This document shows positions 24,513 to 31,359 of a DNA stretch of 64,000 bases, piece after piece. The notes below the pieces were generated by a model. That model had not been told where the DNA came from. It searched no databases and was given only the letters and a program-made list of their open reading frames with translations. A program made the position numbers and the translations under genes. Within the stretch, counting starts at the first letter, position 1. Each line of letters starts with the position of its first letter. The stretch comes from Miltoncostaea sp963771025 (GTDB lineage Bacteria; Actinomycetota; Thermoleophilia; Miltoncostaeales; Miltoncostaeaceae): positions 62,001 through 126,000 of the forward strand of contig CAVYRL010000003.1 of the NCBI GenBank assembly GCA_963771025.1, written 5' to 3'.

Positions 24513-24866
24513 CTACTTCTTCTTGGCGGCGGGCTTCCGCTTGGCGGGCGCGGCCTTGGCGGCCTTGGCGGCCTTGGCATCCGCGGCAACGCGGGCGAGG
24601 ATGTCGTGCTCGCTCAGGATGAGGACGTCCTCACCCTCCAGCTTCACCTCGGTGCCGCCGTACTTCGAGTAGATGACCTCGTCGCCCTCGGACACCTCGA
24701 GCGGAAGCCGCTCGCCGTCCGCCCAGCGACCATCACCGACAGCGACGACGATGCCGCGCTGGGGCTTCTCCTTGGCCGTGTCCGGCAAAAGGATGCCGCT
24801 CGCGGTGACCTCGTCCTGCTCAACGGCCTTGACGATCACACGATCGCCCAGGGGCTTCAGACTCAT
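24513..24866 (-). CDS. groS: 10 kDa co-chaperonin GroES with a basic C-terminal tail
   Basis: A 117-aa lid of the GroEL chamber. Residues 1-93 are standard GroES: MSLKPLGDRVIVK, the mobile loop ASGILLPDTAKEKPQ, the roof GDEVIYSKYGGTEVKL, and the terminal ILSEHDILARV. Normally the protein ends here. This one continues for about 24 residues made almost only of Ala and Lys/Arg (KAAKAAPAKRKPAAKKK). ATG at 24866 with GGGAG 6 nt upstream. Confidence 0.97.
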   Translation of the reverse strand: MSLKPLGDRVIVKAVEQDEVTASGILLPDTAKEKPQRGIVVAVGDGRWADGERLPLEVSEGDEVIYSKYGGTEVKLEGEDVLILSEHDILARVAADAKAAKAAKAAPAKRKPAAKKK

Positions 24867-24942
24867 CGGTACTCCCGGGTTGAAATGGTGGCACTCCCGA
24901 ATGTGCATTCCGGCGTCGTGACCTGCCCGAGACGGGCACATT

Positions 24943-24967
24943 TGGCACTCACGGGATAAGAGTGCCA
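24943..24967. promoter_or_regulatory. CIRCE element (HrcA operator) of groESL
   Basis: TGGCACTC (24943-24950), 9-nt spacer, GAGTGCCA (24960-24967): an 8/8 perfect inverted repeat with the diagnostic spacing. HrcA represses chaperonin genes through this site. An isolated half site TGGCACTC recurs at 24889-24896, closer to the groES start. hrcA itself is not in the window. Confidence 0.93.
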
Positions 24968-25014
24968 GGAGGACGATACCGGTTCGCGGTGCGCCTCGCC
25001 AGCGATACCCGGAG

Positions 25015-25341
25015 TCAGCCCAGCGACGCGAGGACGATCGCGGGATCGGAGGCCGACTCGCGCACGAAGACCCACCAGAGATAGAACCCGTCGCGGCGAT
25101 CCGATGTGATCGCCGCCGCCGGGGCCGGGGCGGGGGGTGGATCGATCTCGAACAGGCGCAGGGCCAGCGCGTCGGCCGAAAGCCCCGTCACGCCCCACTC
25201 CGCGAGGGCGCGCGCGACGGCAGCGGACGGCGTCTCCCCTCCTCCGGCGAAGCGCGCGCCGCACCCCGGGCAGATCCCGGGGGCCGGCTCGACACCACCG
25301 GCCACGACCGTCCCGCACAGGGGACACGCCAGCGTCGCCAC
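25015..25341 (-). CDS. Small zinc-ribbon protein of unknown function
   Basis: A 108-aa protein with two CxxC pairs near the N-terminus (CPLCGTVV and CPGCGARF), a classic rubredoxin-type zinc ribbon. The rest is an Ala-rich linker and a short C-terminal segment (FYLWWVFVRESASDP) that I cannot assign. It starts 9 nt after the membrane-protein stop and ends the rph operon. Confidence 0.7.
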   Translation of the reverse strand: MATLACPLCGTVVAGGVEPAPGICPGCGARFAGGGETPSAAVARALAEWGVTGLSADALALRLFEIDPPPAPAPAAAITSDRRDGFYLWWVFVRESASDPAIVLASLG

Positions 25342-25350
25342 GCGCGGGTC

Positions 25351-26067
25351 CTAGAAGACGAGCGGGAGGATCAGCGAGAGAACGGCCACGAGCACCGTCC
25401 CGATGGCGCTGTACGGCAGGCCCCGAGAGCCCTGGAGGCGCCAGATCGCCATGCCGACCAGGCCGCCGGCGATGCCCGCGAGCACGATCAGCACCAGCTG
25501 GCCGCCCGGCGCGAGGTCGCGCGAGAAGCCGACCGCCGCCAGGATCGCCGTCAGGCCGCATCCCAGGGGAAGCGCCTCGATGCCGTCGGCCTCGTCGCGA
25601 CGCAGGCGCCAGGCCTCGTCGCCGATCCAGAGGCCCACGAGGATGTTCCACGCCGCGAGGATGAGCGTCGTGATGCCGCGGTCATTCGCGTTGGCGGTCA
25701 GCCAGTCGACCGCGAGGTAGGCGCCCATCGCCAGGGCGACCAGCGCGAGCGCGCCGAGCGCCGGCCAGGCCAGCTTCAGCGACGCGCGCTGGCCCTCGTC
25801 GAGGGCCGACGGCGAAGGGATCTCGACCGGCTCGGGCCGCAGCACGCGCCCCGACTTCGCCAGGCGGCGGATGATCAGGACGCCCAGCGCGAACACGATC
25901 ACGCCGGCCGCGACGCCGATGATCAGCGAGGGCGCCGCAGCACCCGCCGGGCTCCTGCCGCCCAGCCGCATGGCGTTGTAGACGATCAGCCATCCCGCGA
26001 GGGCGCAGCCGGCCAGCCAGCCGAGCAGCCGCGAGAGAGGCGCGTTCGACGGAGCCTGGGCGCTCAC
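25351..26067 (-). CDS. Six-helix membrane protein of unknown function
   Basis: A 238-aa protein with about six hydrophobic segments: around 15-32, 45-65, 100-120, 130-150, 170-190 and 200-237. A cytoplasmic loop with RLAKSGRVLRPEP lies between helices 2 and 3. No transporter motif is recognisable. GTG start overlapping the SDR stop by 4 nt, fourth gene of the rph operon. Confidence 0.7.
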   Translation of the reverse strand: MSAQAPSNAPLSRLLGWLAGCALAGWLIVYNAMRLGGRSPAGAAAPSLIIGVAAGVIVFALGVLIIRRLAKSGRVLRPEPVEIPSPSALDEGQRASLKLAWPALGALALVALAMGAYLAVDWLTANANDRGITTLILAAWNILVGLWIGDEAWRLRRDEADGIEALPLGCGLTAILAAVGFSRDLAPGGQLVLIVLAGIAGGLVGMAIWRLQGSRGLPYSAIGTVLVAVLSLILPLVF

Positions 26068-26804
26068 GGCCTCACCAGCCGGCCACCGTCGACGACCAGG
26101 GTGTGCCCCGTCACGTAGTCCGCCTCCAGGAGGTATCGGAGTGCCCGCGCCACATCATCCGGTGACCCTACCCGCTTCAGCACCGACTTCTCGGCGGAGC
26201 GTCGCGTCGCGTCATCGGAGGCGCCCTCGGGCATCAGCACCGTCCCCGGCGCGATGGCGTTGACGGTCACCGCGGGGGCGAGCGTCTGGGCCAGGCTGCG
26301 GGTGAGCATCACCACGCCGGCCTTTGCCACCGAGTGCGCCGTGAAACGCGGCCACGGCTCGATCCCGGCGACGTCGGCGATGTTGACGATGCGGCCGAAA
26401 CCGGCGGCGATCATCGCCGGCGCCGCAGCCTGGGCGCAGAAGAACGGCCCCTTGAGGTTGACCGCCAGCGCGAGGTCCATCTGCTCCTCGGTGGTCTCCT
26501 CGAATGCCGCGGCGACGAAGTTGGCCGCCGAGTTGACCAGCACGTCGATGCCGCCGAGGGCCTCCTGGGCCGCGGCGACCACCGCCCGCGCGCCCGCGGC
26601 CGTGGCCAGGTCGCCGGCCACCATCTCGGCCCGGACGCCGCGCCGCCGGCACTCGGCGACCGTCGCCCGGGCCCCTTCGGCCGAGGAGCGGTGATGCACG
26701 ACCACGTCAACGCCCATGTCCGCGAGCTCCAGCGAGAGCGCTCGGCCCACGCGGACGCCGCCGCCGGTCACGAGCGCCCGGCGCCCGGCGAGGGACGAGG
26801 TCAC
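26064..26804 (-). CDS. Short-chain dehydrogenase/reductase with incomplete catalytic tetrad
   Basis: A 246-aa Rossmann enzyme with the TGGGVRVGRAL cofactor loop and LVNSAANF (NSA in place of NAG). The region around the active site reads IVNIADVAGIEPWPRFTAHSVAKAGV: the usual Ser is Asp (NIADVAG) and the usual Tyr of YxxxK is His (HSVAK), the Lys being kept. VRVGRAL is typical of the pteridine/dihydropteridine-reductase-like branch. Reduced or altered catalysis is an inference. GTGA overlaps on both sides. Confidence 0.8.
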   Translation of the reverse strand: MTSSLAGRRALVTGGGVRVGRALSLELADMGVDVVVHHRSSAEGARATVAECRRRGVRAEMVAGDLATAAGARAVVAAAQEALGGIDVLVNSAANFVAAAFEETTEEQMDLALAVNLKGPFFCAQAAAPAMIAAGFGRIVNIADVAGIEPWPRFTAHSVAKAGVVMLTRSLAQTLAPAVTVNAIAPGTVLMPEGASDDATRRSAEKSVLKRVGSPDDVARALRYLLEADYVTGHTLVVDGGRLVRP

Positions 26805-27373
26805 GACAGGTCGAGCAGAGCGGCCATGCGGCGTGCGGCGCGGCCGCGATGCGAGATCGCCGCCTTCTCCTCGCGGGTCAGCTCGGCCATCGAGCGGCGC
26901 TCGCCCTCGGGCACGAACACCGGGTCGTAGCCGAACCCGCCCGATCCGCGCAGCGCCGGCGCGATCGTGCCCGAGCAGGTCCCGCAGGAGACCAGCAGCC
27001 GGTCGCCGGGGCCGAGGCCGACCAGCACGGTCACGAAGGCCGCGTCGCGCTCCTCCACTCCCTCCAGCTCCTCCAGCAGCCGGCGGCAGTTGTCGGCGTA
27101 CGTGGCGTCGGGACCGGCGTACCGAGAGCTGAACACGCCCGGCCGGCCGCCCAGCGCGTGCACCACCAGGCCGGAGTCGTCGGCCAGCACCACCGTGTCG
27201 TCGGCGACCCGGTCCCGCAGGGCGGAGGCCTTGAGCCATGCGTTCTGGAGCAGGGTGACCCCGGTCTCCTCCACGTCGAAGCCCTCGGGTGCGCCGGACA
27301 CCTCGGCACCCGGCAGGAGGGGCACGAGCTCGCTCACCTTGTCCGCATTGCCGGTCGCCAGGACGACCTTCAC
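26801..27373 (-). CDS. rdgB: XTP/dITP diphosphatase (non-canonical purine NTP pyrophosphatase)
   Basis: A 190-aa house-cleaning enzyme that hydrolyses deaminated purine NTPs. It begins VVLATGNADKVSEL and has VLADDSGLVVHALGGRPGVFSSRYAG, GFGYDPVFVPEG and AISHRGRA, all standard RdgB/HAM1 motifs. The GTG start overlaps the rph stop by 4 nt; the rph-rdgB order is widespread in bacteria. Confidence 0.95.
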   Translation of the reverse strand: MKVVLATGNADKVSELVPLLPGAEVSGAPEGFDVEETGVTLLQNAWLKASALRDRVADDTVVLADDSGLVVHALGGRPGVFSSRYAGPDATYADNCRRLLEELEGVEERDAAFVTVLVGLGPGDRLLVSCGTCSGTIAPALRGSGGFGYDPVFVPEGERRSMAELTREEKAAISHRGRAARRMAALLDLS

Positions 27374-28083
27374 GCCACCGCCGCCACTTGCGCCGCCCTG
27401 AGGTCCCGCGCGCCACCCTCGGCGAGATCGAGGAGGGTGTCGAGCTCCGCGCGCGAGAACGTCTGGCCCTCCGCCGTCGCCTGCACCTCGACCAGGCGCC
27501 CGCCGCCGGTGACCACCACGTTCATGTCCGACTCGGCGCGCGAATCCTCGACATAGGCCAGATCGAGCAGCGGCTCGCCGTCCACCATGCCGACGCTCAC
27601 GGCGGCGATCGAGTCGATGAGCGGAAGGGCCGCGAGGTCGCCCCTCGCGACCAGCTTCGCGAGGGCGAGATGCAGGGCAACCCAGGCGCCGCAGATGCCG
27701 GCGCAGCGCGTGCCGCCGTCGGCCTGCAGCACGTCGCAGTCGAGCCACACGGTCCGCTCGCCGAGTGCCTCCATGTCAACCACGGCGCGCAGCGAGCGGC
27801 CGATCAGCCTCTGGATCTCGGTGGTGCGCCCGTCGGGGCGGCCCTTGGTGACGTCGCGTGGCTTGCGGTCGCCCGTGGAGGCCGGGAGCATCCCGTACTC
27901 GGCGGTCACCCAGCCCTTGCCGCGGCCGCGCATCCAGGCGGGCACGGTCTCATCGACCGACGCCGTGCAGATCACCCGCGTGCGGCCCACCGAGATCAGC
28001 GCGCTGCCGCCGGCGGTCTCGACGAACCCGGGCAGTATGTCGATCGGTCGCAGCTGGTCGGGGCGTCGTCCGTCGGCTCTCAT
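27370..28083 (-). CDS. rph: Ribonuclease PH
   Basis: A phosphorolytic 3'-5' exoribonuclease that finishes tRNA 3' ends. The 237-aa product has RRPDQLRPIDILPGF, GWVTAEYGMLPASTGDRKPR, EIQRLIGRSLRAVVD, WLDCDVLQADGGTRCAGICG and a final region LAYVEDSRAESDMNVV. ATG at 28083 lies 7 nt after TAAGCT on the minus strand, so transcription is probably leaderless. First gene of a five-gene operon. Confidence 0.96.
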   Translation of the reverse strand: MRADGRRPDQLRPIDILPGFVETAGGSALISVGRTRVICTASVDETVPAWMRGRGKGWVTAEYGMLPASTGDRKPRDVTKGRPDGRTTEIQRLIGRSLRAVVDMEALGERTVWLDCDVLQADGGTRCAGICGAWVALHLALAKLVARGDLAALPLIDSIAAVSVGMVDGEPLLDLAYVEDSRAESDMNVVVTGGGRLVEVQATAEGQTFSRAELDTLLDLAEGGARDLRAAQVAAVA

Positions 28084-28090
28084 CGCGGGC

Positions 28091-28103
28091 AGCTTAGTAG
28101 GCT
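28091..28103. promoter_or_regulatory. Back-to-back -10 boxes of divergent rph and sirtuin genes
   Basis: Only 27 nt separate the two start codons. The minus strand has TAAGCT (28091-28096), 7 nt before the rph ATG. The plus strand has TAGGCT (28098-28103), 7 nt before the sirtuin ATG. One base separates the hexamers. Any -35 contacts of each promoter must lie inside the opposite gene, so the two cannot be occupied at once. Confidence 0.55.
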
Positions 28104-28110
28104 TGATCGG

Positions 28111-28863
28111 ATGCCCGACGGACCGCAGCAACTCGCAGCGCTGCTGGCGGAGGCCGAGTACGCCGTGGTGCTCACCGGCGCCGGGATCTCCACCGAGAGC
28201 GGCATCCCCGACTTCCGCTCGGCGGGGGGCGTGTGGGAGGAGTTCGACCCGATGGAGGTGGCCTCGATGTCCACCTTCCTCACCACGCCGGAGCGCTTCT
28301 GGCGCTTCCACCGCCCGCGCATCGACATGCTCGCCGACGTCGCGCCCAACCCGGCCCATCTGGCGGTCGCCGAGTTGGAGCGTCGCGGGGTGGTGAAGGC
28401 GGTGATCACACAGAACATCGACCGGCTCCATGCCAAGGCCGGCACCACCGAGCTCATCGAGGTGCACGGCTCGCTCGACCGCGGCGTGTGCCTGCGCTGC
28501 GACACGCGGATCAGCATGGACGAACTGGTCGCACGCGCGGACGCGGCCGAGAACGGCGTCCCCCTCTGCACGGCATGCGGGTTCCACCTCAAGAGCGGCG
28601 TCATCCTCTTCGGCGAGCCACTACCCGCAGACGCCATCGAGTGCGCCTACGCGCACGCCGAGCGCGCCGACCTGATGCTGGTGATCGGCACCTCGCTGCT
28701 GGTCGCGCCCGTCAGCCAGCTGCCCGGCGTGGTGCTCGGCAACGGCGGGACGCTCGCCATCCTCACCGAGAGCGAGACACCCTACGACGACCGCGCCCAT
28801 GTGCGGCTGCACGGCAGGGCCGGCGCCGAGATGGCGCAGACGCTGGCGCTGCTCGGGGCATGA
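28111..28863 (+). CDS. NAD-dependent protein deacylase (sirtuin)
   Basis: A 250-aa Sir2-family enzyme that removes acyl groups from lysine, consuming NAD. It shows VVLTGAGISTESGIPDFRSA (NAD loop), TQNIDRLHAKAG, the catalytic His in VHGSLDRG, a structural zinc site (CLRCDTR and CTACGFHLK), VILFGEPLP and VIGTSLLVAPVSQLP. The HLKSGVILFGE region fits the actinobacterial CobB-like classes. It is adjacent to an HDAC/AcuC-type deacetylase, which suggests a shared acylation-control role. Confidence 0.95.
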   Translation: MPDGPQQLAALLAEAEYAVVLTGAGISTESGIPDFRSAGGVWEEFDPMEVASMSTFLTTPERFWRFHRPRIDMLADVAPNPAHLAVAELERRGVVKAVITQNIDRLHAKAGTTELIEVHGSLDRGVCLRCDTRISMDELVARADAAENGVPLCTACGFHLKSGVILFGEPLPADAIECAYAHAERADLMLVIGTSLLVAPVSQLPGVVLGNGGTLAILTESETPYDDRAHVRLHGRAGAEMAQTLALLGA

Positions 28864-29081
28864 GCGCCGACCGCATGGGGCGGCGCGCCCCGGTCGCCGG
28901 CTCGACCGGCGGGATCGGCGCCGCGATCGCCGTGGGGTTCACGGGCGTGACCGTCAACCGCGGGCTGCCCGCACCGGGGTCCGCCTGCATGCTCGGGCAC
29001 CTGATCACGCCGCAGCAGGCCTCGGCAACCACAAGCGCCGCGCCGCGGGTGGATGCCGGCGTTGTGCGCGCGATCCCCTGA
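28860..29081 (+). CDS. Possible small Ala/Gly-rich protein between two deacetylase genes
   Basis: A 73-aa ORF whose ATG overlaps the sirtuin stop (ATGA). It begins MSADRMGRRAPVAGS and contains one moderately hydrophobic stretch (GIGAAIAVGFTGVTV). No family recognised. Support comes from the overlap and the co-directional spacing (11 nt to the next start). The alternative is an intergenic spacer open by chance at this GC content. Confidence 0.35.
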   Translation: MSADRMGRRAPVAGSTGGIGAAIAVGFTGVTVNRGLPAPGSACMLGHLITPQQASATTSAAPRVDAGVVRAIP

Positions 29082-29092
29082 GAGGAGCGGCA

Positions 29093-30259
29093 ATGGCGTC
29101 ACCCACCGCATTCGTCTACGGACCGCATCTTCAGGCCTACAATCCGAGCGCCGACACCGAGCGGGTGCTGCGGCGCGAGCTGGGCATCGAGCTGCTGCGT
29201 GCGTACGGGCTGCTCGACCACCCCGACCTCACCTGCATCGATCCGCGCCCGGCCACCGACGCCGAGATCGAGCGGATCCACGACCCGGCCTACGTGGGCG
29301 CGGTCCGCCGCTACAGCGCCGATCCGGCGCTCGCGGCCGAGCCCGAGGGCAAGGTGTGGGGCTTCCAGGACGGCGACACCGAGGCGCGCCAGGGCATGCA
29401 CGAGGCGGCGGCCGGCGTGTGCGGCGCGGCGCTGGCGGGGGCGCTCGAGATCTGGGAGGGCCGCGCGGTGCAGGCCTTCTGCCCGGCGCCCACGGGCCTT
29501 CACCACGCGATGGCCAACCGCGCGTCCGGAATGTGCATCTACAACGACGCCGCCGTGGCCATCCGTGCGCTGCTCGATCGCGGCGCCGAGCGGATCGCCT
29601 ACATCGACGTGGACGCCCACCACGGCAACGGGTGCCAGTGGATCTTCTACGAGGACCCGCGCGTGCTGACGTGCTCGGTCCACGAGAGCGGCCGCTATCT
29701 GTACCCCGGCACCGGCGGGCTCGCGGAGCGCGGATCGCACGACGCCGAGGGGACCTCGATCAACATCCCCCTGCCGCCCTACGCGGGCGACGCGAGCTAC
29801 CTGCGCGCGGTGCGCGAGGTCATCGCGCCGGCGGTACGCCGGTTCCGTCCCGACGTGATCGTCTCGATGACGGGGGTCGATCCGCACCACACCGACCCGA
29901 TGGCGCACCTCCAGGTCACGACCGCCGCCTTCCCCACGCTCAACGGCCTGCTGCGCGACCTGGCGTTCGATGCGGCGGAGGGCCGCTGGCTGGTGGTCAC
30001 CGGCGGCGGCTACAACATCGACCTGCTCGCCCGGCTCTGGGCCGGCCTGCTGGCCACGATGCTCGAGGTCGACCTGCCCGAGGATGTGCCGGCCGACTGG
30101 CTGGCGATGGCCCGGGAGAGGGCTGGCATCGACTTCACTCCGATCCTCTCGGGAGACACCCCTCTGACCATCGGCGAGGACGACCGCGCCCGGGCCGACG
30201 CCCAGGCCTACGAGACCATCGACACCGCGCGCGAACTGTTCGGGCTGTCCTCCCGCTGA
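29093..30259 (+). CDS. Histone deacetylase-superfamily protein (AcuC-like)
   Basis: A 388-aa arginase-fold, zinc-dependent deacetylase. It shows PTGLHHAM (the HH charge-relay pair), IDVDAHHGNGCQWIFY (metal ligands), CSVHESGRYLYPGTG, SMTGVDPHHTDPMAHLQVT and the terminal VTGGGYN with the transition-state tail. AcuC proteins deacetylate acetyl-CoA synthetase in Bacillus, and acetoin or polyamine deacetylation are alternatives. GAGAGGAG ribosome site 5 nt before the ATG. It is convergent with the DsbA-like gene (4-nt gap). Confidence 0.9.
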   Translation: MASPTAFVYGPHLQAYNPSADTERVLRRELGIELLRAYGLLDHPDLTCIDPRPATDAEIERIHDPAYVGAVRRYSADPALAAEPEGKVWGFQDGDTEARQGMHEAAAGVCGAALAGALEIWEGRAVQAFCPAPTGLHHAMANRASGMCIYNDAAVAIRALLDRGAERIAYIDVDAHHGNGCQWIFYEDPRVLTCSVHESGRYLYPGTGGLAERGSHDAEGTSINIPLPPYAGDASYLRAVREVIAPAVRRFRPDVIVSMTGVDPHHTDPMAHLQVTTAAFPTLNGLLRDLAFDAAEGRWLVVTGGGYNIDLLARLWAGLLATMLEVDLPEDVPADWLAMARERAGIDFTPILSGDTPLTIGEDDRARADAQAYETIDTARELFGLSSR

Positions 30260-30263
30260 CCGC

Positions 30264-31145
30264 TCAGGCGGCGGCGCGCCAGAGAGCGTCGTCGCCCAGG
30301 GGCTCGCGGGTGGCGGCTCCGTCGCCGACCAGGCGCAGCAGCGCGGCCTCGGCGCCCCGGCGATCGGGCGCGTCGTTGCCATTCACCATCAGCGCCGCGA
30401 CCTCCTGGGTCACGAGGCCCTCCGGGTAGCGCCGCAGGAGCGACTCGGGATTCTCGGGCGGCGGCGCGCGGTGCAACTCCGGATCGAGGTTGGCCACCAG
30501 CACGTCGTAGGCCTCGATGGTCTGCCAGCCCCCCGCCACGAGGCGCCGGCCGCCCTCCTCGAACACCACCGACGGAGCGGTGAAGCGCTCGGCGCCGTCG
30601 CTGTTCGCGGTCTTGCCCTGCATCGACGGCGCCGTCCCCGAGGCGCTGCGCGCCTCGGCGCGGTCGCGCTCGTAGGCGTCGGTCACGTCCGGATCGTCGA
30701 GGTGGGCGATGATCTCGTGGCCGTCGATGCCCGGCACGTCCGCCAGGGCGAGGGCGAGTTGCTCGTCATCGTCCAGCAGGAGCGACGTCGAGAAGTTGGC
30801 CAGCTGGAGGGAGCGCAGAACGCCCCACTCGCTGCCCGGCGCCCGCAGGCGCGCCGACACGACGGCGCGGCAGGCTCGGGCCGTGGCGGGCACGCGCTCC
30901 TTGAGATGCGCGCCGAAGGGCATACCGAAACGATCACGGAACTCCACATGGCCGGCCATCAGCCGGGCGGGCGTGTAGCCGCGCTCGCGGTACACCGCCG
31001 CGCTCTCGGCGAGGCCGATCATCACGAGACGCCACGCGATCTGGTCGCCGTAGCGCCAGTCGAGCACGCGGAGCGCCGGAAGGGCGGAGTAGGCCCAGGG
31101 GCACCCCGGGTCGGTGTGGAGCGTGGCGGTGATGCAGGCGGACAC
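30264..31145 (-). CDS. DsbA-like thioredoxin-fold protein with single active-site Cys
   Basis: A 293-aa FrnE/2-hydroxychromene-2-carboxylate-isomerase-like protein. Its active-site region reads HTDPGCPWAYSALPALRVL: the first Cys of a CxxC is kept and the second is Ala. A helical insertion (about 45-170) and a long C-terminal extension (QTIEAYDVLVANLDPELHR and onward) follow. No signal peptide, so it works in the cytosol, perhaps on glutathione/mycothiol-like adducts. Strong GGAGG before the GTG at 31145. Confidence 0.75.
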   Translation of the reverse strand: MSACITATLHTDPGCPWAYSALPALRVLDWRYGDQIAWRLVMIGLAESAAVYRERGYTPARLMAGHVEFRDRFGMPFGAHLKERVPATARACRAVVSARLRAPGSEWGVLRSLQLANFSTSLLLDDDEQLALALADVPGIDGHEIIAHLDDPDVTDAYERDRAEARSASGTAPSMQGKTANSDGAERFTAPSVVFEEGGRRLVAGGWQTIEAYDVLVANLDPELHRAPPPENPESLLRRYPEGLVTQEVAALMVNGNDAPDRRGAEAALLRLVGDGAATREPLGDDALWRAAA

Positions 31146-31330
31146 GTTCGCCCTCCTCTCTGAGAGTCCCAACGGTAGTCCCGTCCGCCTTCGGCGCGCC
31201 CTGGTTGTCGTCGCGCACCACGTTGTTGACAGGCGGCTGATCGGAGGCACGCCGCCCGAGAGCTGTGGCAGCGGCGCGTGTCGTCGTGCTCGAGCAACTC
31301 TGGCAGGCACGCGGCCCGCTCGGCCCGAAA

Positions 31331-31359
31331 GCGCCGCGGGTGGCGACACCTAGTCCTGG
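31331..31359. repeat. 29-nt repeat, copy 1 (3' end of the secreted-protein gene)
   Basis: Matches 34822-34850 at 25 of 29 positions in the same orientation. The shared core is ACACCTAGTCCTGG. Both copies straddle the stop codon of a leftward gene (both end in Gln-Asp-stop) and extend into the 3' flank. Confidence 0.45.

Noticed and set aside
22725..24959. Plus-strand frame of over 700 codons across groEL-groES
   Set aside because: Antisense shadow of groEL/groES, which are unmistakable on the minus strand.
31201..31260. Plus-strand TTGACA near 31226 as a promoter
   Set aside because: No -10-like hexamer lies 15-19 nt downstream and no plus-strand gene follows.
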